From Rhodothermaceae bacterium (lineage in GTDB: Bacteria > Bacteroidota > Rhodothermia > Rhodothermales > Rubricoccaceae): a stretch of 9,959 nucleotides of DNA. The stretch spans positions 1 through 9,959 of the forward strand of contig JABDIZ010000394.1 in assembly GCA_013003465.1 (NCBI GenBank), written 5' to 3'. The notes beneath the pieces are model-generated. The model was given only the letters and a program-made list of their open reading frames with translations, made no database searches and was not told the origin of the DNA. Position numbers and translations under genes: made by a program. Below, piece after piece: positions 1 through 6,666 of this stretch. The number at the start of each line of letters is the position of its first letter. Position 1 is the stretch's first letter.

Positions 1-139
1 ACACGGATCAGGTGACGCACGGCGAGGACGCGAGCGGAACGAGCAGACGACATGAGAGCGAGGACGAGGAACCGCGCTGCGAACCGCCGCGCTTCCGCCC
101 CGTTCCATCCGCATCCCTTCTCACCAAGCCCTTCACGTC

Positions 140-376
140 ATGGAACCCTGCGCTGCCTGCGGCAACACCTACGACCGCGCCTTCACCGTCACCACGCACG
201 ACGGCCAGACCCACACCTTCGATTCGTTCGAATGCGCCATCCACGTCCTTGCGCCGACCTGCGCGCACTGCGGCGTCCGGGTGATCGGCCACGGCCTCGA
301 AGCCAACACAACCGTCTACTGCTGCGACCACTGCGCCAAGGCCGATGGCGTCACGGGCCTCCGCGACAGCGTCTGA
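140..376 (+). CDS. Small cysteine-rich, probably zinc-binding protein
   Basis: A 78-residue protein with seven cysteines. C4-x2-C7 lies at the N-terminus, C32 sits in an SFECAIH stretch, C41-x2-C44 is in the middle, and C61/C62-x2-C65 is near the C-terminus. Several His residues (H35, H43, H64) lie beside them. Paired CxxC knuckles of this kind usually bind one or two zinc ions in a TRASH-like or zinc-ribbon fold, and similar short proteins are sometimes labelled prokaryotic metallothionein-like. There is no signal peptide or membrane segment, so it should be cytosolic. The ATG at 140 gives an N-terminus that starts at the first CxxC; no clear Shine-Dalgarno sequence precedes it. Its stop lies 3 bp from the stop of the convergent flavoprotein gene. 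The function is unknown: metal storage, metal sensing or a protein-binding zinc module are all possible. Zinc binding is inferred from the cysteine pattern alone. Confidence 0.75.
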   Translation: MEPCAACGNTYDRAFTVTTHDGQTHTFDSFECAIHVLAPTCAHCGVRVIGHGLEANTTVYCCDHCAKADGVTGLRDSV

Positions 377-379
377 TCG

Positions 380-1753
380 TCAGCGTCCAGCGCCCTTTAC
401 GGAGCGCATGGCCTTCGCTGCCGCGATGCGGAGCGGATCCGTGGCAGGCGCGATGGGCGGGTTATAGACGAGGTCCATTTCTTCGGCGATTTCGCGGACC
501 GTCGTGCCTGCCCGAATCCACGGCACCAGCACGTTGGCGCGCAGCGCGGCCCCCTCGGCCCCGACCAGTTCGCCACCGAGCAGCCGCCCGCTTCCCTGCT
601 CCACCACGTAGCGGACGTGGAGCGGCTTCGAGCCCGGCACCATCTTCACCCGGGACCAGTGCTGCACCATGATGGCCTCGGCGTCGAACCCCGAGGCTCT
701 CGCCTCGTCGAGCGACAGCCCTGCGTGGGCCGCCTCGATGCCAAACGCCCGCACGGCCACGGACGGCGTCACCCCGGTGAAGCGATCCGCCGGGCGCGCC
801 CCTGCCGCGTTGCGTGCCGCGACGCGTGCCGTGCGTCGCCCGATGGGAGCCAGCGGCCAGTGCACGGCGTTCCCGTCCACCACGCGCGGCACCTCGATCA
901 CGTCGCCGCAGGCCCAGACGGTGCGCACGTTCGTGCGCATCGCGTCGTCGACGGCGATGGCGCCGGTTTCTCCGAGATGAACCCCGGCGGACTCCGCCAA
1001 CGCGGTACGCGGCTCGATGCCGATGGCCACGATCACCGCCTGGCACCCGATGAGCTCGCCCTGATTCGTCCGCACGGCGCGGACCCGTCCGGTCGCTTCG
1101 GTCTCGATGGCCGTGACCTGCTCGGCTCGGACGTGGACGCCACGGGCTCGCATGGCCTCGTGCATCGGCGCGATCATCGGGTCGGCGATGTCCAGGCCGA
1201 GCACCCGCCCGCGTGTATCGAGAATCGTCGCACGGATGGCGCGGTCGCGCATGGCCTCGGCCATCTCCAGCCCCACGAAGCCACCGCCCACGACGACCAC
1301 GTGGCGCACGGGCTCCGTATCGAGCCAGGTCTTGAGGGCGGCGGCGTCCTCCAGCCCGCGCAGCGAGAACACACCGGGCGCGGCCTCCCCGTCCACGCCG
1401 AGGCGGCGTGCTCGCGCGCCTGTCGCCAGAATGAAGCGGTCGAACGCTTCGTCGTGGCGACTCCGATGGATGAGCGACTCGACGACGAGCCGCCCCTTCG
1501 ACGGCTCCAAGGCCACAACACGGTGCTGCACGCGCACCGTCGCCCCCCGCGACTTCTCGAATTCCTCGGGCGTCAGCACTTCGAGCGCCTCCACACCGCC
1601 CTCGATCTGCCCCGCCACGACGTACGGGATCTCGCACGCACCGACGCTGATGTGTGCATTCTGCTCATACAGCACCACCTCGGCGCCCTGACGAGCGGCT
1701 TCCGCGGCGGCGGCCGGACCCGCGGCGGTGCCGCCGATGACTGCGATGCGCAT
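380..1753 (-). CDS. FAD-dependent pyridine nucleotide-disulfide oxidoreductase, CoA-disulfide-reductase-like
   Basis: A 457-residue flavoprotein, normal length for the CoA-disulfide reductase / NADH oxidase group. Residues 3-12 form the FAD-binding Rossmann loop (IAVIGGTAAG). C40, in the SVGACEIPY stretch, sits where the single active-site cysteine of this group lies. Residues 109-114 carry the ATG-type motif, 156-161 (GGGFVG) the NAD(P)H Rossmann loop, and 281-284 (ACGD) the second FAD motif. From about residue 325 there is a C-terminal dimerisation domain ending in a YNPP...TDPLRIAA segment typical of the group, with a Tyr near 430. Relatives use NAD(P)H to reduce CoA disulfide, polysulfide, persulfide or O2 through the cysteine. 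The usual NCGLPY around the cysteine is changed here to ACEIPY, so the substrate is uncertain. The protein should be cytosolic. The start is the ATG that puts the Rossmann strand at residue 3; no Shine-Dalgarno sequence is visible. It lies 97 bp downstream of the CDF gene on the same strand, so co-transcription is possible. Confidence 0.9.
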   Translation of the reverse strand: MRIAVIGGTAAGPAAAAEAARQGAEVVLYEQNAHISVGACEIPYVVAGQIEGGVEALEVLTPEEFEKSRGATVRVQHRVVALEPSKGRLVVESLIHRSRHDEAFDRFILATGARARRLGVDGEAAPGVFSLRGLEDAAALKTWLDTEPVRHVVVVGGGFVGLEMAEAMRDRAIRATILDTRGRVLGLDIADPMIAPMHEAMRARGVHVRAEQVTAIETEATGRVRAVRTNQGELIGCQAVIVAIGIEPRTALAESAGVHLGETGAIAVDDAMRTNVRTVWACGDVIEVPRVVDGNAVHWPLAPIGRRTARVAARNAAGARPADRFTGVTPSVAVRAFGIEAAHAGLSLDEARASGFDAEAIMVQHWSRVKMVPGSKPLHVRYVVEQGSGRLLGGELVGAEGAALRANVLVPWIRAGTTVREIAEEMDLVYNPPIAPATDPLRIAAAKAMRSVKGAGR

Positions 1754-1849
1754 GCGCTTGGGTAGAGGGGATGAAGATAGAGGGGGTGCAGGTTACGGGA
1801 TTTGCTTCAACCGAACCCGACCCGGGGCGTGCGTCCCCCCCGCAACCCC

Positions 1850-2842
1850 TCAACTGGAGAGCGAATCCGCAACCCCATCGTGCGGATGCATCGGCGGGTG
1901 CTCGTGCGAGGTGGGTTCAAGGTGCGAGGTGATCTGCACCACGGTATCTGGAAACAGCGCCTGCACATCGGTCTCGACCGACGAGGCGCGCGCGTGCGCT
2001 TCATCGAGTTGAAGCTGATCCGGCAGAATCAGGTGAACCTCGATCCAGATCTGATCGTTGACGCGGCGATGGCGCAAATGGTGGTACCCGTCGATGCGCT
2101 GCCCGGTGACCGCCGTGTCGAGGATGGCGAGCACCCGCGCGGTGTCCTCGGCATCCACCCGTTCCATCAGGCCCTGGTACGACGTGCGGATGAGGCCGAA
2201 GGCGGTCCACCCAATGTTGAGCCCGGCAAGCATAGCGACGACAGGGTCGAGCCATACCAACCCCGTCAGCCAGACTAATCCTACGCCGACGAGCACGCCG
2301 AGGCTCGTCCACATGTCCGTCAGCACGTGCTGCCCATTGGCGACGAGTACAAGCGCGTTGGTCCGCTTACCGGTGCGAATCAGATACACGCCGAGCGCGA
2401 GGTTGATGGCTGCCAGCACCGCCGTAATCAGGAGCCCTGTCCCGAGTTGCTCCAACTCCGGCCCACGAACGAGTGCCTCGGCGCCTGCCCACAGAATGCC
2501 GAGCGCGGCCAGCAGGATCAGCGCCCCCTCGAAGCCGGAGGAGAAGTAGGCGATTTTGCCATGCCCGTACGGATGCTGCCGATCGGGCGGCTGTGCGGCG
2601 TACCAGAGGCTGAGGGCAGCGATGCCCGTCGCCGCCAGGTGGATGACCGATTCGAGCGCGTCGGAGAGGATGGCCGTGGAGCCCGTGATGACATAGGCGG
2701 CCAGCTTGCCGACGAGCATCAGCACGGCCACGGCGAGGCTCACCTGCATGGCCCGTTTGCGCGCCTGTGCAGCCTCAGGGCTTGATGCCTGAGCGACGGG
2801 CGCCGCGTCGTGCGTATGGTCGTGATGGAGATGGAGCAGCAT
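1850..2842 (-). CDS. Cation diffusion facilitator (CDF) family metal efflux transporter
   Basis: A 330-residue inner-membrane metal/proton antiporter, probably exporting Zn2+ or another divalent cation. About six membrane helices span residues 33-215. The CDF signature HPYGHGK is at 90-96, before a helix beginning FSSGFEG. Transport-site residues read E64-x3-H68 in helix 2 and H172-x3-D176 in helix 5, so the first half differs from the usual H/D-x3-D. A cytoplasmic C-terminal domain (about 215-315) has the EAH and SHLEP histidines that bind metal and drive dimerisation in relatives. Both ends are His-rich: six His or Asp in the first 12 residues, and a tail around HEHPPMHPH. The open frame extends 78 codons further upstream, but that part is Arg-rich, unlike the family, and overlaps the divergent gene. 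The ATG at 2842 with GGTGAGAGG just before it is therefore chosen. The next gene on this strand is the flavoprotein; the epimerase fusion diverges 74 bp away. Confidence 0.93.
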   Translation of the reverse strand: MLLHLHHDHTHDAAPVAQASSPEAAQARKRAMQVSLAVAVLMLVGKLAAYVITGSTAILSDALESVIHLAATGIAALSLWYAAQPPDRQHPYGHGKIAYFSSGFEGALILLAALGILWAGAEALVRGPELEQLGTGLLITAVLAAINLALGVYLIRTGKRTNALVLVANGQHVLTDMWTSLGVLVGVGLVWLTGLVWLDPVVAMLAGLNIGWTAFGLIRTSYQGLMERVDAEDTARVLAILDTAVTGQRIDGYHHLRHRRVNDQIWIEVHLILPDQLQLDEAHARASSVETDVQALFPDTVVQITSHLEPTSHEHPPMHPHDGVADSLSS

Positions 2843-2845
2843 AGA

Positions 2846-2854
2846 CCTCTCACC
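2846..2854 (-). promoter_or_regulatory. Ribosome binding site of the CDF gene
   Basis: Read on the minus strand, GGTGAGAGG ends 3 nt before the ATG at 2842. It is the only purine-rich Shine-Dalgarno-like sequence close to a start that I noticed in this window. It supports the 330-residue product over a longer Arg-rich extension reaching into the divergent gene. The remaining 62 bp up to the divergent GTG contain a pyrimidine tract and no promoter box that I can call with confidence. Confidence 0.55.
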
Positions 2855-2916
2855 CTCGGGCCTTGCGGTAGTTTCACAGCACCCGCCCCCTTTCCCTGAC
2901 CCTTTCTTTTCCTCCC

Positions 2917-4092
2917 GTGACGCTCGAACACCTCGGCATCGCCATCGCGAACGCAGACGACGCCGTCGCGCTCTTCGAACAGCTCCTCGGCGCAGCGCCC
3001 TACCAGACCGAAACCGTCGAACGCGAGGGCGTGCGCACCATCTTCTTCGGCAATGGTGGCGAGTCCGGCCGCGCACCCAAGCTCGAACTGCTGGAGGCGA
3101 TCACGCCGAGCTCCCCCATTGCCGCGTTCCTCGATAAACGCGGACCGGGCCTCCACCACATCGCATTCGAGGTGGACGACATTGAGGCCGAGATGAAGCG
3201 CGTCGATGCGCTTGGTTTCCGCCTGCTCGCCGACACACCCAAGCCCGGCGCCGACGGCAAGCGCATCGTCTTTCTCCATCCGAAGAGCACCGCTGGCGTG
3301 CTGGTCGAGCTGTGCCAGTCGGTCGAGGTGGAACCGGAGCAACGGCGGGTTCCCTTCGAGGACGGGCACCTCACCGCATTCGTGAGCGGCCCAGTCGATG
3401 CGCCGCCGCTGGTCGTCTTGCATGCTGCGCTCGGCTCTACCGCGTTCGAAATGCGCCGCCTGACGCGTCACTGGGAAGGCCAATTCCGCGTCTATGCCCT
3501 CGACTTCATGGCGCACGGCGATTCCGATCCGTTCCCTGGACGAACGCTCACATTCGACACCTTCACAGATAACGTGGCTGCCCTCTTAGACACCATCGAG
3601 GTAGCGCGCGTGCATCTCTTCGGCTTTTCGATGGGCGGCAGTGTGGCGCTACACACCGCGCACCGCTTCCCCGAGCGCATCGAGCGACTGGCGGTCCACG
3701 CCTTCAACGTACAGTGGAACGAGACCGAAGTCGAAACCATGAGCGGCGCGATGGCGGGTGCACTTGCGAATCCAGAGGGGCATTGGGCGACGCGCCTCGC
3801 GACCATCCACGGCGCGGACCATTGGCGTGACCTCGTTGGGCGCATGCAGGCCTTCACTGAGGCGCTTCCCGGCCAGCAGTTTCCCGACGACGCCCTCGCC
3901 TCCATCACCGCGCCCACGCTCCTATCCACCGGCGACCGGGATCGCTATTTCCCTCTGCGTCACGCGCTGCACCTCCGCAGTCTGCTCCCCAACTCGTCAC
4001 TCGCCGTCCTTCCCGGTGCAGACCATCCCATCCAAGCCGTCGAATCCGAATTGTTTGCGGCCTTGGTGACCCGGCATCTGCTAGACGCATGA
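2917..4092 (+). CDS. Methylmalonyl-CoA epimerase fused to an alpha/beta hydrolase
   Basis: A 391-residue two-domain protein in one uninterrupted frame. Residues 1-134 form a complete methylmalonyl-CoA epimerase of the vicinal-oxygen-chelate fold. LEHLGIAI at the start supplies H5, KLELLE supplies E57, GLHHIAFEVDD supplies H80/H81, and VLVELC supplies E131. These match the metal ligands and catalytic Glu of the family, and HPKST at 121-125 is also conserved. The epimerase interconverts the (R) and (S) forms of methylmalonyl-CoA between propionyl-CoA carboxylase and methylmalonyl-CoA mutase. Residues 147-391 form a complete alpha/beta hydrolase: oxyanion-region HAALGS at 169-174, AHGDSD at 199-204, nucleophile elbow GFSMGG with S238, acid D342 (or D340) in GDRDRYFP, and H370. 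Residues 135-146 are a short linker. Epimerases of this type are normally about 135 residues, so the fusion is unusual. The GTG start is fixed by the family N-terminus; no Shine-Dalgarno sequence is visible. The hydrolase substrate is unknown; CoA thioester hydrolysis is only a guess. Confidence 0.92.
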   Translation: MTLEHLGIAIANADDAVALFEQLLGAAPYQTETVEREGVRTIFFGNGGESGRAPKLELLEAITPSSPIAAFLDKRGPGLHHIAFEVDDIEAEMKRVDALGFRLLADTPKPGADGKRIVFLHPKSTAGVLVELCQSVEVEPEQRRVPFEDGHLTAFVSGPVDAPPLVVLHAALGSTAFEMRRLTRHWEGQFRVYALDFMAHGDSDPFPGRTLTFDTFTDNVAALLDTIEVARVHLFGFSMGGSVALHTAHRFPERIERLAVHAFNVQWNETEVETMSGAMAGALANPEGHWATRLATIHGADHWRDLVGRMQAFTEALPGQQFPDDALASITAPTLLSTGDRDRYFPLRHALHLRSLLPNSSLAVLPGADHPIQAVESELFAALVTRHLLDA

Positions 4093-4100
4093 CCTCCCAC

Positions 4101-4217
4101 TTGTCATCCCGAGCCTGTCGAGGAAGCCGGAGGTTCGCCGAAACCCGCCCCTGCCGTTTCCGTGTATTCATTGAAGCAGAGATCCATGCGATTCGCGGCG
4201 CTCGCTCAGGATGACAG
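4101..4217 (+). repeat. REP/MITE-like interspersed repeat with GTCATCC...GGATGAC ends
   Basis: The left end TGTCATCCCGAG (4102-4113) and right end CTCAGGATGACA (4205-4216) are inverted copies matching at 11 of 12 bases. Inside, the left side continues GCCTGTCGAGG and the right side contains AGATCC...GCGCTCGCT. The element lies wholly between the end of the fusion gene and uvrC and has no coding potential. Repeats beginning TGTCATCCCGAGC and ending in its complement are scattered between genes in many bacterial genomes, which is recalled family knowledge. Only one copy is present here, so its repetitive nature in this genome is inferred. Confidence 0.6.
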
Positions 4218-4238
4218 GACGCTAGAACTGTGACACAC

Positions 4239-4286
4239 GGGAGTCATTCCGGTGTTGTAGCGTACACGCTTGCCCCATCGACTCCC
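4239..4286 (+). promoter_or_regulatory. Inverted repeat in the uvrC upstream region
   Basis: GGGAGTC (4239-4245) and GACTCCC (4280-4286) are perfect 7-bp inverted copies separated by 34 nt, ending 20 nt before the uvrC ATG. In RNA this could form a long hairpin close to the start codon; as DNA it could be a spaced protein-binding site. No promoter consensus or SOS box is recognisable around it. It may also be chance in GC-rich DNA. Confidence 0.25.
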
Positions 4287-4306
4287 ATCCATCGGTCCAT
4301 TGCTCT

Positions 4307-6154
4307 ATGACCGACGCGCTCGCCGAGAAGCTCAAGCACCTGCCTACTGCCCCCGGCGTCTACCAACACAAGGACGCCGACGGCACGGTGCTCTATGTGG
4401 GCAAGGCCAAGAACCTCCGCAGCCGCGTGCGGAGCTACTTCCAGGAGAGCCGTCCCCGCTCGGGCCGCCTCAACGTGCTCGTCCGCAAGATCGTCGACGT
4501 GGAGGTGATCGTGACCGACACCGAGGCCGAGGCGCTCATTCTCGAGAACAACCTCATCAAGCGGATCAAGCCGCGCTACAACGTCAACCTCAAGGACGAC
4601 AAGACCTACCCCTACATCTGCATCAAGAAGGAGCGCTTCCCGCGCGTCTTCCCGACGCGCCGCGTCCGACGCGATGGCTCGCTCTACTTCGGTCCGTACA
4701 CCGACGCCAAGGCGATGAAGCTGATGCTCAAGACCATCCGCGAGCTCTTCAAGCTGCGAACGTGCTCGCTGATCCTCTCGGAAGCCGCCATCGAAGCGGG
4801 CAAGTACCAGACGTGCCTCGAATACCACATCCAGAACTGCGCCGGGCCGTGCGTCGGCTACGAAACGGAGGCGCACTACAATCAGACGATCGAGCAGATC
4901 AAGAAGCTGCTCAATGGGAAAACGGACGAGTTGGTCAGCCTGCTCCAGGACGAGATGCAGCGCCTTGCCTCCGAAAAACAGTTCGAAGAAGCCGCCCAGT
5001 ACCGCGACCGCATCCAGGCGCTCCAGAAATACTCGGAGAAGCAGAAGATCGTCACCGACCGCGATGTAGATCGCGACCTGTTTGCGCTCGAACTCGACCG
5101 CGAGGCCGATGCCGCCGTGGGCGTACTCTTCAAAGTCCGCGAGGGCAAGATCATCGGGCGCCAGCACAAGATCCTGCGTGGCCTCGACGGCACCGACGAC
5201 GATGCGCTCATGCAGCGCTTCCTCGAAGACTACTACACCGACGCCACCTTCTTCCCCGATGAGGTGCTGCTCGCCTCACCCGCCGCCGAGCCGGAGCCAC
5301 TCGAAGCGGTGCTGCGCGAAGGGCGCGGCAAGAAGGTTGTCCTCAAGGTCCCTGAGCGCGGCGACAAGGCCGACTTGATGGGCATGGTGCAGGCCAACGC
5401 GCGGCTGCTCCTCGGCGAGTGGCAGCGGCAGAAGGAAAAGCAGGAGGAGAACTACATCCCGCGCTCCGTCCTTGCGCTCCAGCGCGACCTCCGTCTTCCC
5501 AAGCCGCCCCGCCGCATCGAGTGCTTCGACATTTCGCACCTTGGCGGCACTGGGACCGTCGCCTCGTGCGTCGTCTTCGAGGACGGGCGGCCGAAGAAAT
5601 CCGAGTACCGCACCTACAAGATTCGGACGGTGGAAGACGGCAAGCCAGACGATTTCCAGTCGATGCGTGAGGTGATCGAGCGGCGCTACGCGCGCCTGCT
5701 CGAAGAGAACGGCCCCTGGCCCGATCTGGTCATCATCGACGGCGGCAAGGGCCAGCTTTCGTCGGCCATCGCGAGCCTGGAACGCGTAGAAGTCTACGGT
5801 CGCTTCCCGGTCGTTGGCCTCGCCAAACGCCTCGAAGAGGTCTTCGAACCTGGTCGCGCCGATTCGACGCTGATCCCGCGCACGTCGTCGTCGCTCCGCC
5901 TGATTCAACGTGTGCGCGACGAGGCGCACCGCTTCGCCGTGACGGCCCAGCGCAAACAGCGCCGCATCAAAGACCTCCGCTCCGAGTTGATGGACATCCC
6001 CGGCATCGGGGCGAAGAGCGTGCAGAAGCTACTGACCACCTTCGGCAGCGTGAAGGGCGCGCGCGAGGCTGACGAGTCGCAACTCGCGGAGGTTATAGGC
6101 CCCGCGCTGGCGAAAAAGGTCCGCAGCTACTTCGCAGAACTGGATACGGCGTGA
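4307..6154 (+). CDS. uvrC: UvrC, nucleotide excision repair dual-incision endonuclease subunit
   Basis: A 615-residue protein of normal UvrC length with every domain in order. The GIY-YIG nuclease domain, which makes the 3' cut, spans about 13-95, with GVY at 17-19, LYVGKAKNLRSR at 29-40 and the catalytic Glu at 80 in ILENNLIK. Four cysteines at 153, 170, 178 and 182 match the iron-sulfur cluster ligands of UvrC. The UVR motif that binds UvrB covers about 205-243. The RNase H-like domain, which makes the 5' cut, has D408 in ECFDISH and D478 in VIIDGGKGQ. Tandem helix-hairpin-helix DNA-binding motifs end the protein (from about 560, DIPGIGAKS, and a second near IGPALAKK). UvrC acts in the cytosol with UvrA and UvrB on bulky DNA lesions. 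The ATG at 4307 gives the expected N-terminus; no Shine-Dalgarno sequence is seen. It is not obviously in an operon, with 214 bp before it and 136 bp after it. Confidence 0.98.
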   Translation: MTDALAEKLKHLPTAPGVYQHKDADGTVLYVGKAKNLRSRVRSYFQESRPRSGRLNVLVRKIVDVEVIVTDTEAEALILENNLIKRIKPRYNVNLKDDKTYPYICIKKERFPRVFPTRRVRRDGSLYFGPYTDAKAMKLMLKTIRELFKLRTCSLILSEAAIEAGKYQTCLEYHIQNCAGPCVGYETEAHYNQTIEQIKKLLNGKTDELVSLLQDEMQRLASEKQFEEAAQYRDRIQALQKYSEKQKIVTDRDVDRDLFALELDREADAAVGVLFKVREGKIIGRQHKILRGLDGTDDDALMQRFLEDYYTDATFFPDEVLLASPAAEPEPLEAVLREGRGKKVVLKVPERGDKADLMGMVQANARLLLGEWQRQKEKQEENYIPRSVLALQRDLRLPKPPRRIECFDISHLGGTGTVASCVVFEDGRPKKSEYRTYKIRTVEDGKPDDFQSMREVIERRYARLLEENGPWPDLVIIDGGKGQLSSAIASLERVEVYGRFPVVGLAKRLEEVFEPGRADSTLIPRTSSSLRLIQRVRDEAHRFAVTAQRKQRRIKDLRSELMDIPGIGAKSVQKLLTTFGSVKGAREADESQLAEVIGPALAKKVRSYFAELDTA

Positions 6155-6203
6155 GCCGACGGGGGTGCAAGCCCGTTCCCGATAAAGCGCCCATAGCACT
6201 CCT

Positions 6204-6246
6204 CCGACCCGTTAAGCCGAGGTAAAGGGGCACGCCCAGAGGTCGG
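6204..6246 (+). other. Possible RNA hairpin between uvrC and the small gene
   Basis: CCGACC (6204-6209) pairs with GGTCGG (6241-6246). Inside, GGG and CCC around CACG could form a short second stem (GGGCACGCCC). The structure would sit in the 3' end of the uvrC transcript or the leader of the small gene at 6291. A weaker ACGGG/CCCGT hairpin lies just after the uvrC stop (6159-6176). None has a U-tract. No known riboswitch is recognised. Confidence 0.25.
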
Positions 6247-6290
6247 CATAAACCGTGTAGAAGGACGCTCCCAACACGCTTCCTTCGATC

Positions 6291-6530
6291 ATGCGTCTCG
6301 GCCTCGTTCTCTTCTTCCTCCTCGACACTGCGTGTGGCATCGTCGGCCTCGCGCAGGTGGCCACGTTCCCAAGCGACGAGGCTGCTACCCCGCAGGTCAC
6401 CGTTGAGGCGGACGAGCGCACCTACTACACCGGCTCCGACGGGCTGTGTCACGCCCTCCGTCCGCTCGGCGACAAAGACTGGTATTACGACGGCAACGTC
6501 GCCCCGGTCTACTGCGAGTACACGGGCTAG
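6291..6530 (+). CDS. Small putative exported or membrane-anchored protein
   Basis: A 79-residue protein with no family that I recognise. Residues 2-24 are hydrophobic after an N-terminal Arg (RLGLVLFFLL, then TACGIVGLAQVA), consistent with a signal peptide or single membrane anchor. The remainder is polar and aromatic, with YYTGSDG and DWYYDGN stretches and two further cysteines (C53 and C75) that could form a disulfide outside the cytoplasm. C15 is not in a good lipobox, because Asp stands three positions before it. Coding is supported by the biased amino acid pattern and by the strong hairpins right after the stop. No Shine-Dalgarno sequence is seen. It stands alone between uvrC and spmA. 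A non-coding transcript cannot be excluded. Confidence 0.55.
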   Translation: MRLGLVLFFLLDTACGIVGLAQVATFPSDEAATPQVTVEADERTYYTGSDGLCHALRPLGDKDWYYDGNVAPVYCEYTG

Positions 6531-6555
6531 GCCCGGCTCGCCCTTCCCCCTTCCC

Positions 6556-6569
6556 GGGGCTTCGGCCCC
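6556..6569 (+). other. UUCG-tetraloop hairpin
   Basis: GGGGC-TTCG-GCCCC gives a perfect 5-bp GC stem closing a C(UUCG)G loop, one of the most stable RNA tetraloops known. It starts 25 nt after the stop of the small gene and 4 nt before the next, longer hairpin. It has no U-tract of its own. It probably protects the 3' end of the transcript or helps terminate it. Confidence 0.5.
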
Positions 6570-6573
6570 CGAT

Positions 6574-6616
6574 GCAGGCGGCCCCACCTTGGCGGAGTGG
6601 GGCCGCCTGCTGCTTT
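6574..6616 (+). terminator. Probable intrinsic terminator after the small gene
   Basis: The arms at 6574-6587 and 6597-6610 form a perfect 14-bp GC-rich stem around a 9-nt loop, followed by TGCTTTG. The T-run is short, so termination by the hairpin alone may be partial. It lies 57 nt before the spmA start, so it could also act as an attenuator in the spmA leader. It separates the small gene from the spmA-spmB pair. Confidence 0.6.
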
Positions 6617-6666
6617 GTGGGTGCGCCGCGTAGTTTGCGGGCGTTCCACCTCTGGCACCGCCGCTC

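Noticed and set aside
1..139. Possible gene end at the left edge
   Set aside because: No frame shows a plausible protein: two plus frames stop within 55 bases, and the third runs on in a low-complexity Pro/Ser/Arg translation across the Cys-rich gene. I see only purine-rich GAGCGAG-type sequence and no clear promoter for that gene.
617..1765. Long open frame of 382 codons on the plus strand, opposite the flavoprotein gene
   Set aside because: It is antisense to a well-supported flavoprotein, its translation is rich in Arg, His and Asp with no recognisable domain, and long antisense frames are expected in GC-rich coding DNA.
2843..3076. N-terminal extension of the CDF protein by 78 residues
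   Set aside because: The extension is Arg-rich, overlaps the divergent epimerase gene and is absent from the family; the ATG at 2842 has a good ribosome binding site.
4244..5167. Open frame of 307 codons on the minus strand, opposite uvrC
   Set aside because: It lies antisense to the conserved GIY-YIG and iron-sulfur regions of uvrC, and its product is a low-complexity run of Leu, Asp, Glu and Val typical of mirror frames.
6324..6338. Lipoprotein signal in the small protein (LLDTAC)
   Set aside because: An Asp three positions before the cysteine does not fit a lipobox, which needs a hydrophobic residue there.
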